Below are positions 33,677 to 43,226 of a stretch of DNA of 64,000 nucleotides, in pieces. This DNA comes from Gallionella sp. GTDB taxonomy: Bacteria; Pseudomonadota; Gammaproteobacteria; Burkholderiales; Gallionellaceae. Numbering within the stretch: position 1 is the stretch's first letter; the number at the start of each line of letters is the position of its first letter. The translations under genes and the position numbers were made by a program. Under the pieces are notes generated by a model. That model ran no database searches. It saw only the letters and a program-made list of their open reading frames with translations, and was not told the DNA's origin. Location of the stretch: the NCBI GenBank assembly GCA_028689145.1, contig JAQTWT010000001.1:248001-312000 (forward strand). The letters are read 5' to 3'.

Positions 33677-33717
33677 ATAATCCTGCCGAGCGCGTTTGAC
33701 GCATCATGCAGGATTAT
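33677..33717 (-). terminator. Intrinsic terminator of the che operon
   Basis: Stem ATAATCCTGC / GCAGGATTAT (33677-33686 with 33708-33717) enclosing a smaller GCG-rich hairpin, followed on the minus strand by TTTTTTA. It lies 8 nt after the STAS gene stop, ending the minus-strand chemotaxis transcript. Confidence 0.85.
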
Positions 33718-33724
33718 CGTTGAA

Positions 33725-34039
33725 TCAAACCGAGTTCTTGATGTTGAAAATCTTGCTGAAATTGGCGACTTCCAGCACTTGCGATACTACGCCGGAGGTG
33801 TTGAGCAGGCTAACAGCCTTATTGGCCGCCTTGGAACGCTCATTTAACAGCATCAGCATGCCCAATGCAGAGCTGTCCAGATAATCCACTTTGCTCATTT
33901 CGACTTCGATTTCCCGTACAGCGGTGTTGTCAATCAGTTGCGCATAGGCATCCTTGAAGTCGCGGTGTACTTGAAAATCAAAGCGGCCAGTCATGGTGAT
34001 GCGTGCCGTTTGATCACTGGTTTGTACATTGATAGCCAT
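33725..34039 (-). CDS. STAS-domain protein (anti-sigma factor antagonist type)
   Basis: 104 residues, a stand-alone STAS domain. The phosphorylatable Ser region reads VDYLDSSALGMLMLLNERSK, the classic SpoIIAA-like motif. The N-terminal strand ITMTGRFDFQVHRDF fits. It is the last gene of the cheR-cheD-cheB run. Such proteins act in partner-switching or link chemotaxis arrays to other signals. No cognate kinase or phosphatase is visible in the window. Confidence 0.88.
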   Translation of the reverse strand: MAINVQTSDQTARITMTGRFDFQVHRDFKDAYAQLIDNTAVREIEVEMSKVDYLDSSALGMLMLLNERSKAANKAVSLLNTSGVVSQVLEVANFSKIFNIKNSV

Positions 34040-34103
34040 GGTTTCTCCTTAGAATGAAATCCGCATTACTCGGTTATTATAGATTTAATTTTGCGATTAT
34101 AGA

Positions 34104-35192
34104 TCAAACACGGTTACTCTTGCCGCTATGCGATGCGAGATATTCCAAAGTGCGGCGTGCGATATTCTGTAACGGCAAGACTTCGCATGCGCCGCCAACC
34201 GCAATCGCCTCTTTCGGCATACCGAAAACCACGCAACTCGCCTCGTCCTGCGCAATGGTGTGAGAACCGGCCTGTTTCATTTCCAGCAGGCCTTGCGCAC
34301 CGTCCTTGCCCATACCGGTCAGAATAACGCCCAGCGCGTTTGCACCGGCCACATTGGCCGCGGACCGGAATAGTACATCCACCGACGGGCGATGGCGGTT
34401 TACAGGCGTACCCTGATTCAGCTCCGTCATGTAATTCGCACCGCTGCGCTTGAGCAACAGATGCGAATGCCCCGGCGCGATATACGCATGACCGGGCAGT
34501 ATGCGCTCGTTATGCTCCGCTTCTTTCACTGAAATTTTACACAGGCTGTTGAGCCGGTCGGCAAACGATTTGGTGAAATTTTCCGGCATGTGCTGTGTCA
34601 CCAGAATGCCGGGTACATCGGCGGGAAGCTTGGTTAATACCTCCTTGATCGCTTCGGTTCCGCCGGTTGATGCGCCGATGATAATCAATTTTTCCGTGGA
34701 AGAAAAACGCCCCGCAATACTCGGCAGAATGGCATCCGCGGAAAACTTTTCCTGAATCACCGGTGCAGGTGCCGTTTTGCGCACCCTTGCCTGCGCCGCC
34801 GCGCGGATTTTGTCGGTAATCTCCAGGGCATAGTCCGACATGCCGCGCGCAATATCCATTTTTGGCTTGGAAACGAAATCCACCGCGCCCAATGCCAACG
34901 CGCGGAACGTGATATCGGAGCCGCGTTCGGTCAAAGTGGAAACCATCACCACCGGCATCGGGCGCAAGCGCATCAACCGCTCCAGAAAATCGATCCCGTC
35001 CATTTTGGGCATTTCCACATCCAGCGTCAGCACGTCCGGATTGAGCGATTTAATCATCTCTCGCGCCACAATCGGGTCGGGAGCCGCACCCACACACTCC
35101 ATATCGCTTTCCCGGTCGATGATCTCTTTCATCACGCTGCGGATCAGCGCGGAATCGTCAATTACCAGTACCCTGATTTTTCGATTTTCCAT
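34104..35192 (-). CDS. cheB: Chemotaxis protein-glutamate methylesterase CheB
   Basis: Receiver domain ([10 protein letters not shown]; phospho-Asp in [21 protein letters not shown]) followed by the methylesterase domain. The catalytic triad is visible: Ser in [11 protein letters not shown], His in [10 protein letters not shown] and Asp in [11 protein letters not shown]. It demethylates or deamidates receptors after CheA phosphorylation. 362 residues. It lies 24 nt after cheD. Confidence 0.97.
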   Translation of the reverse strand: MENRKIRVLVIDDSALIRSVMKEIIDRESDMECVGAAPDPIVAREMIKSLNPDVLTLDVEMPKMDGIDFLERLMRLRPMPVVMVSTLTERGSDITFRALALGAVDFVSKPKMDIARGMSDYALEITDKIRAAAQARVRKTAPAPVIQEKFSADAILPSIAGRFSSTEKLIIIGASTGGTEAIKEVLTKLPADVPGILVTQHMPENFTKSFADRLNSLCKISVKEAEHNERILPGHAYIAPGHSHLLLKRSGANYMTELNQGTPVNRHRPSVDVLFRSAANVAGANALGVILTGMGKDGAQGLLEMKQAGSHTIAQDEASCVVFGMPKEAIAVGGACEVLPLQNIARRTLEYLASHSGKSNRV

Positions 35193-35216
35193 ACTCGCTC
35201 TTAGATTTATCCCAAA

Positions 35217-35831
35217 TTACCCAAACAACTCCACATCGCCTTCCACTTTCGAAAAATGCAGGCGCGTCACATATTCCGACTCGCGGCTGATGATCGTATC
35301 GTTGTGTACCTGTTTCAATTTCTTTACCCTGACCAAGCCGGTACTCGGAAAAAAATATACTTTGCGCGGGTAAATATCGAGCAGATCCTGCGCGACAATC
35401 GGAATTTTCTCCGTGTGGAGAAATTTTTGCACAAACTCGGCATTGCGCTCGCCGACATTGGCGACGGTAAAGCCGCGCAACACCGCGCCGCCGCCGAATA
35501 CCTTAGCCTCCAGATTATTCCGGTTAGCGCCCATCTTAAGCAACTGGTTGATCAATATTTCCATCGCATAAGTGCCATACCGCGCCGAGTCTCCCAACGG
35601 ATTCTTTTCGTCCTGTCCGCCATCCGGCAGCATAAAATGATTCATGCCGCCGATTCCGCTGGTCTTGTCGCGGATGCAGGCGCAAACGCAGGAACCCAGC
35701 ACCGTCACCAGCAGCATGTCGCGTGCGGTGGTGTAATACTCGCCGGGCAATATTTTGGCCGCTTCGGAATTATGTTGCCGGTCAAAATACAGATTGGGTG
35801 CCAGTACTTCTTCGTAGCCATGATTAGTCAT
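35217..35831 (-). CDS. cheD: Chemoreceptor glutamine deamidase CheD
   Basis: 204 residues. The catalytic Cys and His are in VTVLGSCVCACIRD and IGGMNHFMLPDG; GGGAVLRGFTVANVGERNAEF is a further family motif. CheD deamidates receptor Gln residues and, in some species, works with CheC. The C-terminus ends GDVELFG, almost the same hexapeptide as at the end of the receptor encoded at 46012-47223 (GDIELF). Confidence 0.96.
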   Translation of the reverse strand: MTNHGYEEVLAPNLYFDRQHNSEAAKILPGEYYTTARDMLLVTVLGSCVCACIRDKTSGIGGMNHFMLPDGGQDEKNPLGDSARYGTYAMEILINQLLKMGANRNNLEAKVFGGGAVLRGFTVANVGERNAEFVQKFLHTEKIPIVAQDLLDIYPRKVYFFPSTGLVRVKKLKQVHNDTIISRESEYVTRLHFSKVEGDVELFG

Positions 35832-35890
35832 GCCGTGCAGTCCTTTGCTGGTAATCAGCCAATTGATGCTGCTTCGACAGAAAAAGCGGA

Positions 35891-36769
35891 TTATTTCTTC
35901 GCATGATTGATGGCATGAGGCTTGTATTTTGCCAATTCGTATACTGTCTTGCCGCGCAATGTAAACACATGCCCGGCGTTATGGAAACTTTCCGAATGGC
36001 CTGCGAATAACAAACCATCCGGCTGCAATAGTGGTGCAAAACGTTCCAATATCTTGAGCTGGGTCGCCTTGTCGAAATAGATCATCACATTGCGGCAAAA
36101 GATCGCGTCCAGCGGCCCGCGGATATGCCAATCATCGCTGAGCAGATTCACCTGGCGAAAGGTGATCATCGCGCGCAACTCGGGCCTCACCCGCACGAAA
36201 CCCGCCTGAGCTCCGGTTCCCTTGAGGAAAAAGCGCTTTACTACTGCATCGGGAAGTTTTTCAATGCGCTCAATCGGGTAAACACCAGCTTCCGCCTTGG
36301 CGAGCACGTTGGTATCCAGATCGGTTGCCACGATGGTAACGGGCGGTGTAAATGTGCCGAAGGCATCCACCATAGTCATTGCCATCGTGTACGGTTCTTC
36401 TCCGGTCGAAGCAGCAGAACACCACAGCGAAATGGGGTGTTTCCCCTTTTGTTTAAGCACATGCTCGGCCAACAACGGAAAATGGTGCGGTTCGCGAAAA
36501 AACGAAGTGAGATTAGTGGTAAGCGAATTTACAAACGCCTCCCATTCGGCTTCATTATTGCTTTCCAATAATGCCAGATAATCCTTGAAATTATTGATGC
36601 CGGTTGCACGCAAGCGCCGTGCCAAACGGCTATACACCATATCCTGCTTGGACGGATTCAGCGAGATGCCGGCATGTTCATAGATCATTTGCCGTACCTG
36701 CTCAAAGTCCTTGGTCGTGAATTTGAACTCACGATCATGACCGGCACTGGATGGAATATTAGTTGTCAT
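35891..36769 (-). CDS. cheR: Chemotaxis protein methyltransferase CheR
   Basis: SAM-dependent methyltransferase that modifies receptor Glu residues. The N-terminal helical domain (FTTKDFEQVRQMIYEHAGIS) is followed by the SAM site LWCSAASTGEEPYTMAM, IFCRNVMIYFDKATQ and the closing LLFAGHSESF. The ATG at 36769 (MTTNIPSSAGHD) is chosen because the frame upstream comes from a palindromic repeat. It lies between two receptors with C-terminal EWEEF peptides and cheD. Confidence 0.96.
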   Translation of the reverse strand: MTTNIPSSAGHDREFKFTTKDFEQVRQMIYEHAGISLNPSKQDMVYSRLARRLRATGINNFKDYLALLESNNEAEWEAFVNSLTTNLTSFFREPHHFPLLAEHVLKQKGKHPISLWCSAASTGEEPYTMAMTMVDAFGTFTPPVTIVATDLDTNVLAKAEAGVYPIERIEKLPDAVVKRFFLKGTGAQAGFVRVRPELRAMITFRQVNLLSDDWHIRGPLDAIFCRNVMIYFDKATQLKILERFAPLLQPDGLLFAGHSESFHNAGHVFTLRGKTVYELAKYKPHAINHAKK

Positions 36770-36788
36770 AGCACCCTGAATATGGTTT

Positions 36789-36859
36789 GTAGGGGCGCGA
36801 TTCACGCACCCTTTTTCTGATACATAAATAGTTCAGGACGCAATGAATCGCGCCCCTAC
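36789..36859. repeat. Palindrome GTAGGGGCGCGATTC family, copy 2
   Basis: Arms 36789-36812 and 36835-36859 with several mismatches, and the same CTTTTTC loop start as the copy at 26446-26517. It lies between the receptor stop (36864) and the cheR start. Confidence 0.7.
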
Positions 36860-36863
36860 ATCC

Positions 36864-39800
36864 CTAAAACTCTTCCCACTCACCGTCGTCACCGTGTGGC
36901 TTACCTTGTGGTTTGGTTGCTGGCGCTTTACCCGAGCCCACTTTGGCGGGGGATGCTGCCTTGCGTACCGGGACAGCGTGTTGCGGGGTGCGTGCGACTG
37001 CAGTGCTGCCGGAGTGACTGTCCACCTTGAACGTGCCCACCGAAACCGACAGATTCTGTGCCTGCTCTTCCAGAGATTCGGCGGCGGCAGCAGCCTCTTC
37101 CACCAGCGCGGCATTCTGCTGGGTCACTTCGTCCATCTGGGTAATAGCCAAGTTGACCTGCTCGATACCGGCGCTCTGTTCGACTGATGCGGCGGTGATC
37201 TCTGACATGATGTCGGTGACGCGTTTGATCGCGGTGACGATTTCTTCCATGGTCTGTCCGGCCTGCGCCACCAGCTTGCTGCCGCCTTCGACTTTCTCCA
37301 CCGAGTCGCCAATCAGCGTCTTGATCTCCTTGGCTGCTGCTGCGGAGCGTTGTGCCAGATTGCGCACCTCTCCGGCCACCACCGCAAAACCGCGCCCCTG
37401 CTCTCCCGCTCTGGCCGCTTCAACCGCAGCATTCAGCGCAAGAATATTGGTCTGGAACGCGATACCGTCGATCACGGAAATAATGTCCACGATCTTGCGC
37501 GACGACTCGTTGATCGAGTCCATGGTGGTGACCACCTGATTAACCACTGTACCGCCCTTGGAGGCAATATCCGAGGCACCAATCGCCAGCTGGTTGGCCT
37601 GTTTGGCGTTCTCGGCATTCTGCTTCACGGTCGAGGTCAGCTCTTCCATGCTGGAGGCGGTCTCTTCCAGACTGGAGGCCTGTTCCTCGGTGCGCTGTGA
37701 CAGATCGTTATTGCCTGCCGCAATTTCTTTGGCGGCGGTGTTGATGGTGTCGGTGGCATCCTTGATCTGGCTGATGATCTGGCTCAGATTCTCGGCAGTG
37801 CCGTTTGAATCGTTCTTCAATTGGCCGAAGGTACCGCTGTAATCGTTGCTGATGCGGTCAGTTAAATCGCCCCGCGACAACGCTCCCAACATGCGTACCA
37901 CTTCCTGCAAACCCTTGTCGGAGGTTTCTACCAGACCGTTTACATTTTGCGAAAGCTCGCGCATAAAACCTTCCTTGCCGGACAGTTCGATGCGCCGGGT
38001 AAAGTCCCCATTCTTCGCCGCCTCTACGATGGTGCGCACTTCAGACTCCACCTTCAGCTCAAGTGTGGCATCCTGCCATTCCACCGCTGTGCCGATACGT
38101 TGTCCTTTTTCATTATTCACTGGCATGGCGGTTAGCTTGAAAGTGCGGTCGCCGATTTTGATCGTCGCTTTATACAATCCCGACAATTGTTTTACCATTG
38201 CCTGCTGGTGTCCCGGATTCTTGTGGTAGCTGTCGAAATTTGACCCCAACACCTTGTCAGCGACGAAATGCGGCATCACCTTGCGTATCGCCTCCTCGTT
38301 GTCCTTGAACATGCGTTGAGCCGTACGGTTGATATAGACAATCTTGCCGTTGGGGTCCGCAATGGTCACATTGGCCGTGGCATCATCCAGCGCCGAACGA
38401 ACGCGCAGTGCCTCATCCGATACGCGCTGCGCTTCGCGCACCATGTATACCAGCGTATCCTGCATGCTGCGCATCGAGGCGATCAGGCTGGAACTATCGC
38501 CTTCCCGTGCGGCGATCTTGTAGTTCAAATCGCCGCCGGCAATGGCCTGCGCCACCTGGCGCGCATACTTCGGCTCCCCGCCCAATTCGCGCAACAGCAC
38601 GCGGATGATCCATACCGAAAAGAACAGCGCGGCCGACAGCGCGAACGCCGTCAGCAACAGAAACATCCACCACTGGCGCCGCGCTTTTGTCTCCAACTGA
38701 TCGGCCAGATTGCGCAGCTCGTCTGCCAGCACATCCTCGACCTGTTTCATGCCCTCGATCTTCTGGGTGATATTCTTGAACCAATGCGCCGGATCTACGC
38801 CGAACCCGCCGGTTGCAGCCTTGCCGATCGCGACCTGGCGCAGCCGCTCAACCTCGGCTACCGCTTCCATGTTCGCCTCGTCCTGATATGCATCCAGTTC
38901 GTTCTTGCTGGCATAGCCACGGAACAGCTCCGAATAGGTCTTCTGGTTAGCCAGCAAACCGATGAAGCGCTGATAGGCATCGCCATCGAATTTGTCGGCC
39001 GCAAAAGCCCCGTTCACCGTGGCGCGCTCGCGCCCGGCCATCTCCTTCTCATTGAGAAACATCAGATAGGCGCTGGTAGAACGGGCCAGCTCCTGATTCG
39101 AACTGATCCTGGCGGTGTAGGAAATAACATCCAGCCAGGAAGCGATGAATCCCGTGTAGAAGCCGAACGAATCCTTCGGCGCAAGTTGCAGGCTGGCAAT
39201 TGAGGCGCGACTGGCTTCCAGCGTCTTTAAACCTTCCTGCGCACTAGCCAATTTATCGCGGAATCCCGCCTGCAAGCTGCCCTGATCCAGCGTTGCGATC
39301 AATTCGCGCAGTTCGACGATACGCTGGTCGGTTTGCCGGCGTTGCTGCGGCAGTTCACCGGCAAACTTCATGCCATTGGAGGACAGAAAACCCGCCGACA
39401 TGCCGCGCTCTTTTTGCGCCTCGTGGATCACCGCGCTGGACTTCACCGCCAACTCGGTGGTGACCCGCATCGCACGCAATTCATTCAGCGATTGGGTTTT
39501 TTCCCACATGCTGTTGACGGAAAAATACAGCAAGCCGAGCACGGGAAATACCAGCAACATGAGCAAACGCAAGCGCAATGGCACGTTTGACAACAGGGAA
39601 CGCTCGCCCGCGTGCAAATCAACTTTCTTGCCGGCGCGTATTGCCTGATAGACTTTTTCCGCATTTGCCTTCTCGCTGGCGGTCACCCCCCGCCGCACCG
39701 AGGTATAACCCACGATCTTGCCGTCCTCGCGCGTCGGAGTGACATGCGCATGCACCCAATAATGGTCGCCGTTTTTGCTGCGGTTTTTGACGATGCCTTC

Positions 39801-40037
39801 CCAGCCATGCCCGACCTTTACCGTTTCCCACAGATCGGCAAACGCCTCGGCAGGCATATCCGGATGACGCAGAATGTTGTGCGGCTGGCCGATCAACTCC
39901 TCTTTACTGTAACCGCTAATCGCGATGAAATCGTCGTTGACGTGGGTAATAACCCCCTTCAGATCGGTCGAAGACACGATGTTGATGTCTGCGCCAACGG
40001 CAATCTCTTTTTGGGTTACAGGCAAATTGGTACGCAT
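36864..40037 (-). CDS. Methyl-accepting chemotaxis protein with PAS, NIT and second PAS domains
   Basis: 1057-residue receptor. An Aer-like PAS domain is at the N-terminus ([20 protein letters not shown]). Two membrane segments ([17 protein letters not shown] near 160; [20 protein letters not shown] near 460) flank a periplasmic NIT nitrate/nitrite-sensing-type domain with the signature [20 protein letters not shown] region and a second PAS ([20 protein letters not shown]) follow, then the signalling domain with hairpin [20 protein letters not shown]. The C-terminus ends in EWEEF, a CheR/CheB-tether-type pentapeptide. The ligand is inferred only from the NIT family. Confidence 0.92.
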   Translation of the reverse strand: MRTNLPVTQKEIAVGADINIVSSTDLKGVITHVNDDFIAISGYSKEELIGQPHNILRHPDMPAEAFADLWETVKVGHGWEGIVKNRSKNGDHYWVHAHVTPTREDGKIVGYTSVRRGVTASEKANAEKVYQAIRAGKKVDLHAGERSLLSNVPLRLRLLMLLVFPVLGLLYFSVNSMWEKTQSLNELRAMRVTTELAVKSSAVIHEAQKERGMSAGFLSSNGMKFAGELPQQRRQTDQRIVELRELIATLDQGSLQAGFRDKLASAQEGLKTLEASRASIASLQLAPKDSFGFYTGFIASWLDVISYTARISSNQELARSTSAYLMFLNEKEMAGRERATVNGAFAADKFDGDAYQRFIGLLANQKTYSELFRGYASKNELDAYQDEANMEAVAEVERLRQVAIGKAATGGFGVDPAHWFKNITQKIEGMKQVEDVLADELRNLADQLETKARRQWWMFLLLTAFALSAALFFSVWIIRVLLRELGGEPKYARQVAQAIAGGDLNYKIAAREGDSSSLIASMRSMQDTLVYMVREAQRVSDEALRVRSALDDATANVTIADPNGKIVYINRTAQRMFKDNEEAIRKVMPHFVADKVLGSNFDSYHKNPGHQQAMVKQLSGLYKATIKIGDRTFKLTAMPVNNEKGQRIGTAVEWQDATLELKVESEVRTIVEAAKNGDFTRRIELSGKEGFMRELSQNVNGLVETSDKGLQEVVRMLGALSRGDLTDRISNDYSGTFGQLKNDSNGTAENLSQIISQIKDATDTINTAAKEIAAGNNDLSQRTEEQASSLEETASSMEELTSTVKQNAENAKQANQLAIGASDIASKGGTVVNQVVTTMDSINESSRKIVDIISVIDGIAFQTNILALNAAVEAARAGEQGRGFAVVAGEVRNLAQRSAAAAKEIKTLIGDSVEKVEGGSKLVAQAGQTMEEIVTAIKRVTDIMSEITAASVEQSAGIEQVNLAITQMDEVTQQNAALVEEAAAAAESLEEQAQNLSVSVGTFKVDSHSGSTAVARTPQHAVPVRKAASPAKVGSGKAPATKPQGKPHGDDGEWEEF

Positions 40038-40175
40038 TTTTTACTCCTGGTTTGTATGTTTTTTGCCGGGGAAATACTATTCATGCACCCCGGCTTCAGG
40101 CTGGCACAGCCTGACAAATCACCACGCATATTAATCTGCTTGTATTGCGGTACGGCGCGCCCCTATCATGTCAAA

Positions 40176-42479
40176 TCAAAACTCTTCCCACTCACCATCC
40201 GCATCGCTACCCTGCGGCTTGGTTTTGGGTTTTGCCGGTGCGCCTTTGCCGGGTGCTGCCTTGGCCACAGAAGCGCCCTTGCGTGCCGGGGCAGCGTGTT
40301 GCGGAGCGCGTGTAACCTGAGCCGACTCGCGACGCGCCACTGCGGTGCTGCTTGAGTGACTGTCCACCTTGAACGTGCCCACCGAGACTGACAGGTTCTG
40401 CGCCTGTTCTTCCAGCGATTCGGCTGCCGCTGCAGCCTCTTCCACCAGCGCGGCATTCTGCTGGGTCACTTCGTCCATCTGGGTGATGGCAGTGTTGACC
40501 TGCTCGATACCCTGGCTTTGTTCTTGGGAAGCAGCAGTGATCTCGGACATGATGTCGGTCACGCGCTTGATCGCGGTAACGATCTCTTCCATGGTCTGTC
40601 CGGCCTGCGCCACCAGCTTGCTGCCGCCTTCGACTTTCTCCACCGAGTCGCCAATCAGCGTCTTGATCTCCTTGGCTGCTGCTGCGGAGCGTTGTGCCAG
40701 ATTGCGCACCTCTCCGGCCACCACCGCAAAACCGCGTCCCTGTTCACCGGCTCTGGCCGCTTCAACCGCGGCATTCAGCGCAAGAATATTGGTCTGGAAC
40801 GCGATACCGTCGATCACGGAAATAATATCCACAATCTTGCGCGACGATTCGTTGATCGAGTCCATGGTAGTCACCACCTGACCGACCACTGCACCGCCTT
40901 TGCCCGCCACGTCCGAGGCGCCGATCGCCAGTTGATTGGCCTGTTTGGCGTTCTCGGCGTTCTGTTTCACGGTGGAGGTGAGTTCTTCCATGCTGGAGGC
41001 GGTCTCTTCCAGACTGGAGGCTTGCTCTTCGGTACGCTGCGACAGGTCGCTGTTACCCGCGGCGATTTCCTTGGAGGCGGTGTTGATGGTGTCGGTCGCG
41101 TCCTTGATCTCGCCGACCAACTGTTTGAGGTTGTCTACCGTGCCGTTCACACCGTTCTTCATGTCGCCGAACGAGCCTGGGTAGTCCTTGGCGATAGTTT
41201 GGGTCAGGTCGCCCTTGGCCAAGGCATTGGCCACGCGCACCACGTCGGCAATGCCGGTTTCGGTGACGTTGGACAACTGGTTGAGCAGATCGGACAGGGT
41301 CTTGGTGTAACCGGCTTTGCCGGTCAAGTCCATTTTGGTGCTGAAGCTGCCGCGTACTGCCGCGTCTTCGACGATATCCTTGATTTCGCCGACGATCTTG
41401 GTCAGTGCCTCGACCGTGCTGTTGACACCGTTCTTGGTCTGGCCGAATACCCCCGGATACTCCTTGGTGATCTTCTGGCTCAAATCGCCGGCAGCCAGAG
41501 CGGTAGCGACGCGGGTAACGTCATCCATCGCAGTGCCGGTGATATCGGAGAGCTGATTGAGCAACTCGGACAGTTCTTTGGTGTAACCCGCCTTGCCGTT
41601 CATGTCCATCTTGGTGCTGAAGCTGCCCCGTACCGCCGCTTCTTCGACGATGTTCTTGATCTCGGCGACGATGGCGCGCAGGCTGTCCTGCATGGCTTTC
41701 ATTGAGCTCAGCAACACGCCGACCTCATCCTTCTGTCCGGTGTCGATGTTCGAGCTGAGATCCCCAGCAGCGATCGCGCCGGCGACCTGCTGGGCGGTTT
41801 GCAGGGAACGGGTGATGTTGCGGATCAGCATGAAGCCGATGAGGGCCGCCAGTGCAATGCCCAGCACGATGGAGAATATGGAAACGGTGCGGGTGGTTTC
41901 GTATTCGGCGCTGGACTTCTCGAATTCCTGTTTGGCCACCTCGACCTGCAGGTTCTTCAGGCTATCGGCCAGTTCCATAGCCTTGCTGCCCTTGGGGCCG
42001 ACGGCTTTAACCATCACGGTATTGGCTTCGGCGTAGCGTCCCTGTTTGTACAGGTCCATCGCGGGGAGCAGGCCATTCTGGACGAAATCCTTGCGGTTCG
42101 CGGCATATTCCTCGGCCAGCACCTTCTCTTCCGGGGTCAGATAGGAGGCCATGTAGCCATCCCAGACCTTGCCGATCTCGGCGATGTTTTTCTCGACCTT
42201 GTCGGTGTGTCTGGAAATCGGGTGATCGTGCAGTTTGCTTTCTTCCATGCGCGGGTCATGCATGCCGGACAGATGCAGTTGCTGAATGTTCTCGGACATC
42301 AGATCGGTGATTTCGGCGATCTGCGCCAGCGGCACGGCACGATCCAGATAGACCGAGCGTAGCCCGTCGTTGGCATGGCTCATGCCGCGCAAGCCGATAA
42401 AGCCGATGACCGCCAGAACGACAGACAGGAAGGATATGAGATAGATCAGGCGCGCTTTGATGGTGAGGTTCTTTAACAT
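40176..42479 (-). CDS. Methyl-accepting chemotaxis protein, 4-helix-bundle sensor with repeated HAMP-like units
   Basis: 767 residues from the ATG at 42479 (GGGAGA 7 nt upstream). Membrane segments near residues 10-30 and 190-212 flank a four-helix-bundle periplasmic domain. HAMP follows, then two tandem units of about 92 residues starting [20 protein letters not shown] and [20 protein letters not shown]. Each unit ends with a [24 protein letters not shown]-like segment. The signalling hairpin and C-terminal EWEEF match the receptor encoded next downstream. DNA identity between the two signalling regions is near complete over long stretches. Confidence 0.92.
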   Translation of the reverse strand: MLKNLTIKARLIYLISFLSVVLAVIGFIGLRGMSHANDGLRSVYLDRAVPLAQIAEITDLMSENIQQLHLSGMHDPRMEESKLHDHPISRHTDKVEKNIAEIGKVWDGYMASYLTPEEKVLAEEYAANRKDFVQNGLLPAMDLYKQGRYAEANTVMVKAVGPKGSKAMELADSLKNLQVEVAKQEFEKSSAEYETTRTVSIFSIVLGIALAALIGFMLIRNITRSLQTAQQVAGAIAAGDLSSNIDTGQKDEVGVLLSSMKAMQDSLRAIVAEIKNIVEEAAVRGSFSTKMDMNGKAGYTKELSELLNQLSDITGTAMDDVTRVATALAAGDLSQKITKEYPGVFGQTKNGVNSTVEALTKIVGEIKDIVEDAAVRGSFSTKMDLTGKAGYTKTLSDLLNQLSNVTETGIADVVRVANALAKGDLTQTIAKDYPGSFGDMKNGVNGTVDNLKQLVGEIKDATDTINTASKEIAAGNSDLSQRTEEQASSLEETASSMEELTSTVKQNAENAKQANQLAIGASDVAGKGGAVVGQVVTTMDSINESSRKIVDIISVIDGIAFQTNILALNAAVEAARAGEQGRGFAVVAGEVRNLAQRSAAAAKEIKTLIGDSVEKVEGGSKLVAQAGQTMEEIVTAIKRVTDIMSEITAASQEQSQGIEQVNTAITQMDEVTQQNAALVEEAAAAAESLEEQAQNLSVSVGTFKVDSHSSSTAVARRESAQVTRAPQHAAPARKGASVAKAAPGKGAPAKPKTKPQGSDADGEWEEF

Positions 42480-42516
42480 GATGGATTCTCCCGTTAGATT
42501 GCTGTTTGTGTTCAAT

Positions 42517-43002
42517 TTATGCGGTGGCCGCTTCGACCAGATCCATGTCGCGGCTGGTCATGAGTTTTTCGATATCCACGATGATGATCATGCGATCATC
42601 CACCGTGCCTAGCCCGGTGATGTACTGGGTGTCCAGCGCGCCGCTGAATTCCGGTGCGGCTTTGACCTGTTCGGTGGTCAGTGCGATCACATCAGACACG
42701 CCGTCCACCACCATGCCGACCACGCGGTTGGCGACATTCAGGATTATCACCACGGTCAGCTGGTTATATGTCACGTTGCCGAGGTTGAACTTGATGCGCA
42801 TGTCGATGATCGGCACGATAATGCCGCGCAGGTTGATCACGCCCTTGATGAATTCCGGGGAATTGGCGATGGTGGTCACCGCATCGTAGCCGCGGATTTC
42901 CTGAACCTTGAGGATGTCGATGCCGTATTCCTCGCTGCCCAAAGTAAAAGTCAACAGTTCGCGGCTTGTGCCATCCGCCGCTTTGGTTTCGCTTGCTTGC
43001 AT
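42517..43002 (-). CDS. cheW: Chemotaxis coupling protein CheW
   Basis: 161 residues. The CheW fold is shown by [38 protein letters not shown] and [11 protein letters not shown]. It links receptors to CheA. It lies downstream of the first cheA and upstream of two receptor genes. Confidence 0.97.
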   Translation of the reverse strand: MQASETKAADGTSRELLTFTLGSEEYGIDILKVQEIRGYDAVTTIANSPEFIKGVINLRGIIVPIIDMRIKFNLGNVTYNQLTVVIILNVANRVVGMVVDGVSDVIALTTEQVKAAPEFSGALDTQYITGLGTVDDRMIIIVDIEKLMTSRDMDLVEAATA

Positions 43003-43060
43003 GGTGACCTCCTATTTAACAGTTATTAACTTAATCTAAATAATCTATTTGTCACCATCC

Positions 43061-43150
43061 CCTTGCAGGGGGAGGGTTAGGGAGGGGGTAGAAACGTGTA
43101 CATTTCACCACTTTTACCCCCATCCTAACCTTCCCCCTGCAAGGGGGAAG
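43061..43150. repeat. Imperfect palindrome CCTTGCAGGGGGAGGGTTAGG family
   Basis: The left arm CCTTGCAGGGGGAGGGTTAG and the right arm TAACCTTCCCCCTGCAAGG are complementary across about 40 nt. It lies between cheA and cheW in an otherwise continuous run, with a partial CTTCGACAGGCTCAGGGC repeat just after it (about 43186). It may partly terminate transcription between cheA and cheW. Confidence 0.65.
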
Positions 43151-43226
43151 GAACAGTTCCGTTGCACCCGCTACATCGGTGCCCTTCGACAGGCTCAGGG
43201 CAGGCTTTGCCCAATCTGTGAATCGC

